Assembly (NCBI GenBank): GCA_028274465.1
Contig: CM051457.1
Coordinates: forward strand, 35,781,980-35,845,979
DNA: 64,000 bases
Origin: Plantago ovata
Taxonomy: Eukaryota > Streptophyta > Magnoliopsida > Lamiales > Plantaginaceae
Direction of reading: 5' to 3'
Every line of letters begins with the position of its first letter. Positions within the stretch are counted from its first letter, which is position 1. The translations under genes were made by a program, and so were the position numbers. Of the stretch, positions 22,517-31,900 are shown piece by piece. The notes beneath the pieces were generated by a model. That model did no database searches and was not told the DNA's origin. It saw only the letters and a list, made by a program, of their open reading frames with translations.

Positions 22517-24937
22517 ATGTCTTTAGGAGATGCTCCCTTGCTGAAGCTGGAAAATTACGAGAAATGGCGAAACAACATGATGTTACATCTTGAGGCCATT
22601 AGTGATGAGATGGTCACTGTCATTAATGATGGACCTATCAAGATCACCAAGGTTGAAAGGAGTTTCCCTCATAGAACCACTGAAGCTGGAAAGGAAACTA
22701 TCCAAGGCGAACCATCAGATACGGTTGTGCCAAAACCAAGAGAAGAATGAACTTCTGACGAAGCTAAGAGATTCCGTCTTGATGGCCAAGCAAGAAATAT
22801 CATCATCAGATCAACTCCGGATACCATACAGTGCAAACTGTGGGGTGCTAAGACTGCTAAGGAGGCTTGGAAAATGGTTCAAGATCTTTGTGCTGGATCT
22901 GACAAGACCAAGGAAAACAAACTTGAAGTACTTAAGCTGAAGTTTCAAAACTTTAAGCGAGGTGCTAACGAGTCACTGGAAGACTTGGACTTCAGATTCA
23001 CAACTTTTGTTAGTGAAATGGCAGCGCTGGGTGTTGGAAATCTTTATTCAGATTCTGAGAAAGTGAAAACTATCATCAGAAGTTTGAATCAAGAATGGAT
23101 CCATACTCAGAATTTCTATTATAATCAAGGAATGTCTGACATTACACCAACTGAGTTGTTCTCTCATCTTGCTACTGTCAATTATGAGACAAAGCAAATA
23201 GAAAATGTGTTTGCTGAAAAATCGCAAAACATTGCTCTTGCTGCAAAGCCATCATCTTCGGAAAAGAAGAATGATAAAGAGCCTGCTGATGAAAATGCTT
23301 TAGTTGTTAAAAACATGAAGAAATTCATCAGTAAGGAACTTGAAAGGCGAAAAGCAAAAGAGAAGCTGAAAAAGCATCTCGATAATAACTACCATAAGTA
23401 CAAGAATGATACTAGCTCGCTGAACAAGCAAGCTCAGCAAGCTACATCATCAGAAGAACCAACAGTTGGAAATGATCTATGTTTTTACTGCAAAAAGTCT
23501 GGACACTTCAAAGCTAATTGCCCTCTGCTGAAAGGCAAATCTGCTGAAAAGAAGAAGAAGTTCAAAAGAGCTTTCATTGCTGAAGAAAAGAAGAAGCTTT
23601 AAGCAAAAATCGATGCATTGTGCATTGAGACAAGCTCCGAAGACAGTGAGGATGAAAGTTCAGACATCGACGATGAAGAAGCCACTCTAGACGTGGAGAT
23701 TGGCAAAGAAGTGTGTGGAATAGCTATGGAAGCTTATCCAGATGTGTCGAACTATGAATTCTGCCTCATGGCCGGTCAGGTAAATAATTCTACCTCTGAC
23801 TCAGATTCAGAAAGTGAAGACGAGATTGACCTTGACAAGATTCAAGGAGAAATCGAAAGATTTGAGAAAACTATCAGCAAACAGCAAGAAAAACTTCAAC
23901 TTGCTGAAACTCTGACCAAGCAAACTACTGAAAAGTATGTTTTGCTGAAAGAAGAAACAGAAGAAAAGGATGCTGAAATAAGGCGTCTTAAGAAGTTGAT
24001 TGCTGAGGCTGCTGAGAAAAATTCTCAAATGGCATTAGAATTAGAAGAGTATCAGTCCTCAATTCCAAAGTTACTTGCTGAAATCCAAGAAATGAAAAAG
24101 ATGAAAATCAATTTCAAATCCTATGTGGAAGAAAGTAATACGCTGACTGAGCTAAACTCTTATTTGAGAGATCCATCTCAGAAAGAAGGTTTAGGAGCAA
24201 CGTGTGAAGGTGATAACGTAGAAATCTTGAGAAAAGATAAATCACCTATCTCCTTTGTACGTGCTACTGATAGTAGTCCACCAGCAATCTATCAGTTTGG
24301 TCAAACTAAGGTTGCTGAAACATGCAATCAAGTACCTATGACCATAAAGCCCGCTGTTGCTACTCAAAGTAACAAGACTTTAAAAGGAAAACAGGTTGCT
24401 GAGAAGCAAACTGGAAAGAAAAAGAATGCCGTGAAGCATTCCGCCAAACAAGTTGCTGAAAAGCAAGTTGTTAAGTCTAAAGGCAAGATTACCAAAAGTA
24501 ATCAGAAGTCCTTTGCTGACAAACCTGAATCAAGTAAGGTTGCTGATGCTAAAGCTCAGCATTCTCCAAAGAGTGGACTCGGTTTCAAAACCAAGCAAAG
24601 TCAACTCTTTCATGAGTATAAGCAAAGTCAGCAAAGATACTTCAAAGAGATGAAGAAAACCAAGCCTAAGAGTTCTGAAAAGACTCCCAATGCTAGGACT
24701 AGAAGGAACCTTGCTAGAAAAGAACTTACTGAAAAGTATGTTCAGTAAAAAGGTCAACAGAGCAAGACACCACATCAGAAAGTGGATTTGACCAGCACGA
24801 GTCAAAAGTCTTTCAGCTCAAAACCTCCTAGTTCCTCAGCAAGTAGAAAACAAGTCAAAGTTGAAAAACTTCAGACTTGGGTTTCCACTGGACGCATTCT
24901 TGAACATGTTAATGGACATCCATCATTGGATAATTAA
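22517..24937 (+). pseudogene. copia gag, copy A (three nonsense codons)
   Basis: Gag is the structural protein of the cytoplasmic virus-like particle. The start MSLGDAPLLKLENYEKW is typical of copia gag (LxxxNYxxW). The capsid-like part continues to FYYNQGM, then a lysine-rich segment and the zinc knuckle CFYCKKSGHFKANC (C-x2-C-x4-H-x4-C). Beyond it lies an acidic stretch (SSEDSEDESSDIDDEEA), MAGQVNNS, a heptad-like coiled coil (about residues 430-540) and a basic tail. Stops interrupt at 22748 (TGA), 23600 (TAA) and 24746 (TAA); copy C reads TGG, CAA and CAA there. Gag ends at TAA 24935-24937, out of frame with pol. CAG/GTAAAT at 23779/23780 is a good splice donor in phase with pol. Confidence 0.85.
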
Positions 24938-24960
24938 CTTGTTTGTTCTTGATTGTGCAG

Positions 24961-27900
24961 ATTGCAGCCACGGAGACAAACGATGCAATCTGGCACTTTG
25001 ATAGTGGTTGTGGAAAGCACATGACGGGCAACAAGAATAACCTTATAAACTATAGACGGTGGTCTAAAGGTCCAACAATAAGGTTTGCTGGTGGAGGCTC
25101 CGGATCTACAAAAGGCTATGGTGATGTGAAGTTGGGATGCATAACCATTTCTGGAGTTCTTTATGTCAAAAATCTTAAGTTTAACCTTTTCAGCATGAGT
25201 CAATTTGCTGACAAAGGATACTTCATCGAAATTAAAAGTGATGAATGTAAACTTGTAGATTTTGGGACTAAAAAGGTTATAATGATTGCAAGAAGATCAG
25301 GAGGCTTGTACACCGTTGATTGGTCTTCAGCAAACGTTGAAAAATGCCTTGTCTCAGATCATGATTGCCTTGCTGAAAAAGCATGGTTATGGCATAAACG
25401 AACAAGTCATCTAAACTTCAAGACGCTGAATAAGCTGTCTAAAAACGAACTTGTAGTTGGATTACCTAGGGTTACTTTTAAGAAGGATGGTGTTTGCAAT
25501 GCATGTCAGCAAGGAAAGCAAACCAAATCTTCTTTCAAGAACAAGGCAGTACCGTCAACTACAAAACCTTTACAAATCTTACACATGGACTTGTTTGAAT
25601 CTTCTTCAACAAGCTATGCTGGTAAGAAGTATGGTCTAGTCGTGGTAGATGACTATTCAAGATTCACTTGGGTAGTATTCATCAAGCACAAATCTGAAAC
25701 CAAGACTGGAATACCTAACTTGCTGAATAAGCTTGAAGTCATGAAAAATGACAAGGTAAGAGTCATAAGACCAGACCATGGTACTGAGTTTGTAAACCAG
25801 TACATAACTGAATATTGTACCTCCAAAGGTATTCAACATCAGTTATCCCCAGTAAGGACACCATAGCAAAATGGTGTTGCTGAACGGAAGAATCGTACCC
25901 TGAAAGAAGCCGCAAGAACAATGCTTGCTGACACTGAGATAAGTGAGGCTTACTGGGTTGAAGCGATTAATACCGCCTGCTATACTCAGAATAGATGTTT
26001 GATTTCTAAGGAATACAACAAAACTCCTTATGAATTGTTTGTTGGAAGACCTCCTAACATCACTCATCTAAGAGTATTTGGTTGCAAGTGTTTCGTTCTT
26101 AACAATGGTAGAGAATACTTAAGAACATTTCAACCAAAGGCAGACGAACCGATATTTCTTGGCTACTCCTTGCATAGTAAAGCTTACAGAGTTTACAACA
26201 AAAAGGCACAAAAGATTGAAGAATCTGTGCATGTTGTATTCTACGAAAAGACACAAGGTGTGCCTGCTGAAGAAGAAATATCAGAATGTATGAAAACGCT
26301 AATCATACATGAGCAAAGAACTGAATCTGATGCTAGGAAAATCAAGTCAATTGAACTAAATGATGATTCTGACAACGATTCTCCTCCCCCGAGTCATGAC
26401 AAGATAAATATAGTTCACGACAAAGAATTTCCAGCAAAAGATGCGGTTGCTCCGGAAGTTGCTGAAATTACGCAATCTCCAGTGCCTGCTGATGAAGTAC
26501 CTCAACCCAGCAATGCTGAGCAAGCAGTTGCTGATGATCAAATCTCAGCAGAGACACAAATTCCCAGTAGTACTGAACAAGTACATACTGAAGAGTCACA
26601 TGCTGATGAGCAAACGTATCCTGATCCAACAAACAGGAAACCTGTTAATAAATGGATTAGAGATCATCCCTCTACGGATATGATTGGCGATATTAATAAA
26701 CGCCAAGTGACTAGATCCAAAGCTACTCAAGGACTTGCTGAAGAAGCAACTGTCGTAGAAGTAGAATCTTTATTCTCTTGCTTTGTTTCAGAAATTGAAC
26801 CTAAAACCATAGAAGAAGCTTTGAAGCATTCTTAAATGGTGAACTTGCTGAAGAAGTCTACCTAGAACAACCCCCTGGCTTTGAACTTCCCTCAGAAACC
26901 AAGATGGTATATAAGCTTTAGAAAGCTGTATATGGTCTAAAGCAAGTACCAAGAGCATGGTATGATACCTTAGCTAAGTTCTTGCTGGAAAATGGTTTCA
27001 AGAAAGGTGAAGTTGACAAAACTCTTTTTACCATGAACCATGATGGTAAATTAATCTTAGTTCAAATTTATGTGGATGACATAATTTTTGGATCTAAGGA
27101 CAAGCAACTTTGTGATGATTTTGCCAAACTCATGACAAATAAGTTTGAAATGAGTATGATGGGAAAATTGAATTATTTCCTAGGGTTGCAAGTCAAGCAA
27201 CTCAAAGATGGAATATTCATAAATCAAGCAAAGTATGCGAAAGAAATGCTCATAAAGTTTAGGATCAAAGAGGATGAAAAACCTGAAAAGATCCCTATGA
27301 GTGTTGGTACCAAATTGGGCTATACTAAAGAGGACAAAAGTGTTGAAGAACACAAGTATAGGAAGTTCATTGGTTCCTTGTTGTATTTAACAGCAAGTAG
27401 ACCTGACATTCAGTATGCTGTTTGTGTGTGTGCAAGATTCCAATCGGATCCAAGAGAATCACACTACAAAAAGGCAATTAAAATACTGAAATATGTTAAA
27501 GGTACAGTCAATGTTGGATTATGGTATCCAAAAGATTCTGGAATTGAATTGGTTGGCTATTCTGATGCTGATCATGGTGGATCAACTCTTGATAGAAAAA
27601 GTACCTCTGGAACTTGTCAGTTTTTGGGTACTAGATTAATATCATGGTTCAGCAAGAAGCAAACGTGTGTCGCCAATTCATCTACTGAATCTGAATACAT
27701 TGCAGCTGGTTGTTGCACAGCTCAAATCCTATGGGTTCAGCAACAATTAAGAGATTATGGTATTTCTGCAAAGAAAACACCAATCGTTTGTGATAATACA
27801 AGTGCTATTGCAATTACGCAAAATCCTAAGTTTCACTCTAGGACCAAGCACATTGATATTAGACATCATTTCATTAGAGATCATGTGGAAAAAGGTGATA

Positions 27901-28019
27901 TTGAGGTTGTGAAAGTAGGTACTGAAGATCAGCTTGCTGACATCTTTACCAAGCCCCTACCAAATAATAGGTTCGCAATGCTAAGGTATAACCTTGGATT
28001 GATTGAACTACCTCAATAA
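24961..28019 (+). pseudogene. copia pol (PR-INT-RT-RNase H), copy A, deleted RT
   Basis: Domains in order: aspartic protease with DSG in [13 protein letters not shown]; integrase with its zinc finger ([19 protein letters not shown]) and catalytic D, D, E in HMDLFES, RPDHGTEF and GVAERKN; RT with YVDDIIFG; RNase H with GYSDADHGG, SSTESEYIA and VCDNTSAI; ending GLIELPQ. The 5' boundary follows a polypyrimidine-AG sequence (TTCTTGATTGTGCAG) and has no ATG. Damage: TAG at 25864, TAG near 26919, and a 310-bp deletion at 26826-26832 that removes the RT fingers from the segment beginning [13 protein letters not shown]. The deletion shifts frame. Function of reverse transcription is lost. Confidence 0.9.
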
Positions 28020-28925
28020 AGGATACACTTGGCAGAATGCTGAAACAGGTATTCAGCAAGCCAAAGTATTCCTGTCCAAAAGACCAAGTCACTGATTTCT
28101 TCTAAGAAATGATAAGTCACAACATGATTGCTGAAACAGGCATTCAACAAGTGATTCCTTCAAAACAGGTATTGTTAGGAAACTTGATCACTTGCTGAGA
28201 CAGGAACTCAGTAAGTGAAAGAACTTAAGGATTGCTGAGACGGGTACTTAGACAATCAAAAGATACTGAAACAGGTATTCAAGTATCAAAGGAATTTTCT
28301 GAAACGGGAATTCAAAAAAAGAGCAAAATCTCATCTCTCAGATCTTACCAAAGGATGTCTCAAAGTGCAAAAAGAATTTACTGATACGGGAAATCTGAAA
28401 TATCTTTCAAACTTAGAAAATATGAGATATCTAAGTAAGGGGGAACTTTCAGCAAGTATCTAGATTGTTAATTCAAACTCGCTGAAAAGATTCTTGTCTA
28501 TTTCAGCAAGCAATCTATCCCTTATTACTCGGTAAAATCAATTTGTGACGTTAAGCTGGCACAGATAAACTCGCAATAAATCATGACATGAAATTCAATC
28601 GTGGTCATTGATTAAAAGGAGTTATTAATCTAACGGCTAACAAAACAAAGAGAGAGAGAGTGCTCTGACGGTTTTAGTTAGTGTGCCATTACGCATTCAA
28701 TGCAAAGGCTCCACTATCTCCAGTGTTTCTCTGTTTTACCCTTGCTGAGAGGTCAAATCGATTGAGTTTCTCACACACCAGAGACACTATATAAAGGAGT
28801 TAGAGAAATGACAAAATTCTTTAACTCACATTTCCTTTCTCTGCAATTTCTAGCCTGAAACTACTGTACCTCCGGTCAAAAAGCAAACTATATCTTTTCG
28901 TACAATTTCTTGCTCTATATAAGAA
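28020..28925 (+). repeat. pol-ORF3 spacer with seven imperfect palindromes, copy A
   Basis: Seven 17-mers of the form CTGARACRGGNAYTCAR occur at 28040, 28131, 28195, 28235, 28266, 28299 and 28381, most with inverted CTGA/TCAG ends. The first 14 nt of the LTR, TGTTAGGAAACTTG, recur at 28173-28186. No ORF is present. The segment is conserved in copies B and C. The last 140 bp contain the TATA-like box and the untranslated leader of ORF3. Confidence 0.8.
28788..28795 (+). promoter_or_regulatory. internal TATA-like box upstream of ORF3, copy A
   Basis: TATATAAA lies 131 bp before the ORF3 ATG. A pyrimidine-rich stretch with CA dinucleotides (AACTCACATTTCC, about 30-40 bp downstream) could hold the start site. 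It is conserved in all three copies. Promoter function is inferred. Confidence 0.5.
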
Positions 28926-31900
28926 ATGGCTCCCAAGAGACAGTCATCTAAGTCCTCAAAATCGTCAAAGGTTGACAGTGCTGAAACACGCATTGCTCCG
29001 GTGACTTCTCTTACCCAAGACACAGCGAAAGCTGTGTTGAAAAACGACCGAATCACTGTAAAACCTATGCCTCCGTCATATCTTGACACTGCAAAGTGTG
29101 AGATGTTGATGCAATGGGGAGGGTTTGCAAAAGAAAAGTACATTAGGTACTTTTATGAACAAGAACTTGATGACCAAAATGAAGAGGCGCTTGAGTTCAT
29201 CAAGCAGCAAGGCCTCATGAACTTTATCTCTGCTCGCACTAAGCAAGTGAGCATGATTGATACCATGGAATTCTACAACAATGCAGAAATCCAGTCCCTT
29301 ACAGACAGTAATGGAGTCACTGAAAAGGTGATCCTTACTTATGTTCAGAACACGCAAATCGTCCTGAAATGGACTGATTTAGCGGAGATTTTTCAGATTC
29401 CAACCACTGGAACTGAAGATGACGTCACTGCTTCTGACGAAGAAATTGAAGCTTTCTACAGTGACGTCAGAAATGGAAAAATGAAGAAAGGCGAGATAGC
29501 TCCCGTGACTTGGACAAAGCACGTTAAGAGAAAACATCTCTGCCATTCACTTGGTCTAGTAGCTCTGCTACTGATTAAAGTTCTTGACTCCCAAGTTGGA
29601 GGAATTGACCAAGTAGGCCTGAGAAGATGGCCATTGCTGATGCATATCTATGAAAATAAATCGGAACTTAACTGGGCTAAGTACATTTTCAACAGGCTTG
29701 TTGATTGTGTTACTAAGTTTAAAGTAAAGGTAGAAGACAACAAGGTCTCACCTTCCTTTCCAGTTATGTATGGAATCAAGATATGCTATATCCTTGAACA
29801 TTTCAGGATTCATCTAAGAAACCCATTGCCAATCAAGAAATCTGTGTGCAATGTGGGAAGATCTTTCTACAAGCAGAATGTACCTAAGATTGCTGGTAAG
29901 AAAACCAAGAAGACAACAACTGCAAATGTTGTCTGCACAAGCCAGCAAGAAAGGTATACAACAGCTGCAGATGTTACCACTCAGCAACTTAGAGATGAAA
30001 CTGCTGTTGGAGGTGGTAACACAAATGAAACTGCTGTAGAAAATCAACAAGGTACGTGTACAACAACCGTTGCTGAAAATGCAACAATAGATGACTCTGG
30101 GAAACTGGAGAAATCTAAAAAGAAAACGAGGAAAGCTGATGATGACACTCAGACTGCAGCGTCATCAGCAAATCCCATACCTAAGAGGAAACGGACAAGT
30201 AACAAAAGAAAGAAGACACTGGCTTCTCAGTCAGTCCCCAATGTCCAAGACTCCTTAGTCAATTCCCAGACAAATGCTGAAACGCATTTGCCAGTAGATG
30301 TTGCTGAAATAATTACTGAAACATACATCAGCAATGTTGAAGTGTTTGCGGAAGCCTTCAACAATCAACTTAACGTTGATAACTCTACTGAGAATAGACC
30401 ACAAGGCAGTGGAAGTGAAATTCGTGCCCAAGTCCCAGATATCTACATTGTAGATAATCTAGATGATCAAACCATGGATCCAGTAAGCGACATTGCTGCT
30501 GATCTACAAAGAGCGGCACTTGCTGATTCTGCAGAACAGATGGTTGCTGAACAAGCAACTCATCAAGTTGCTGAAACCCAGCTTGCTGATGGACCAGTTG
30601 ATGAGATAGCAATGGTTCCAGTTCCTGAAGTTGCTGAAACTCAAGAAGCATTATTCAAAGACGCATCTCTTGATGCTGAGAATACTGGCCCAAGTTCACC
30701 CAAGACTTCAATTGACAAAGTCCAGCTTGTACTGGAAGATTTAAGCAAACAAATGGAGTTGGAGATTGAAGAATCATCCAACAAGTCAATTGATCTCTTC
30801 ATGACAAGCAGTGAGCTTAAAGGTCAAGATGCTTCTGCTCAACTTGTCAATTCAGAGACAAGGGAGATTGCTGAAACCGCACAGCTTTCTCAGTTAGAGC
30901 AAAATCAGAAGTCTGCTGAAGAAACAGTCCAAGAAGCTGAAGAAACTATTAATGTTGAAAGGACTGAGCCACAACCTGTCCTTCCTCAGCAGGTAGTTAA
31001 TTCAACCATCAGTAAAACTTCAAATTCTGAAAATTGTTCTTTTGCTAAAATTATTCTTTCTCTACAGACTTCTCAAGATACAAGTCAGAAGGTTGCTGAA
31101 GCCTCTGCACCAGAACCAACACTCCCAGCTCAGCAGGTAGTTAATAATTTTGGTATAAAAACTAAGTTTGACAGCTTAGTACTTGTGTCTAATTTTAATT
31201 TATTTCAGGATGAACAAATGGAGGATGCTACTCAAGCTCCTCATAGTATGGAAATTGTACTACATGAGCTTGCTGACTCTCAGCAGGTAAATCATGTTTC
31301 AAATTTAAACTCTAAAATAATTCTCCAAACCAATCCTGATCTAAATCAAATTCTTTTTCAGGCTCAAAAGGAGACCACTAAAGTGGTACTCATCACTGAA
31401 GATCAGCAAGTAAGTTCTGAAGAACTTTACTTGAGCTTCAAGAGGACAACTTTGTCAAGAGTTGCTAAGTCCGTCAGCAACTGGCAAAGATATAGGAGAA
31501 TGGACTTCTCAGATCTTCACCTTCATCTCTCAAATGAGAAAAAGAGATCTTCACTGCTGAAGCTCGAAACATTTGTCCACTCCATCCTTCCTGAAGAAAT
31601 GACATATTCTCAGCAAATGAGTTCAAATCTGATTGCTCAAATCAAAGAGAATATGAAGGCCAAATTTAAGAGTGCCTCTCCAGCTGAACAAGCTGTGATG
31701 CTCAAAGGTCTTTTTGTTCCTGTGGTGGCTGATCCCCACAAATTAACTGAGGAAGAGGAAGTGACAAGTGTTGCTTTCTACAAGCATGTTGAGCTAGTCA
31801 TTCTGACAGATGATGAAGAAGAAGAAGAAGAAGATGAGAACATTCCCACTGATCCCAGTGATGATGAAGGGAAAGATTCTAAGGACAAGAAGGATGACGA

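Noticed and set aside
28017..28025. SIRE1-style stop-codon readthrough from pol into ORF3
   Set aside because: The pol stop is TAA and ORF3 begins 0.9 kb downstream behind many stops.
29076..30651. Minus-strand ORFs opposite ORF3
   Set aside because: Shadow frames of the sense ORF; the same shadows recur in copy B because the sense strand is conserved.
31410..31512. Fourth intron in ORF3 starting at GTAAGT
   Set aside because: Candidate acceptors give 68 or 103 nt, not multiples of three, and the region codes protein in the same style as its surroundings.
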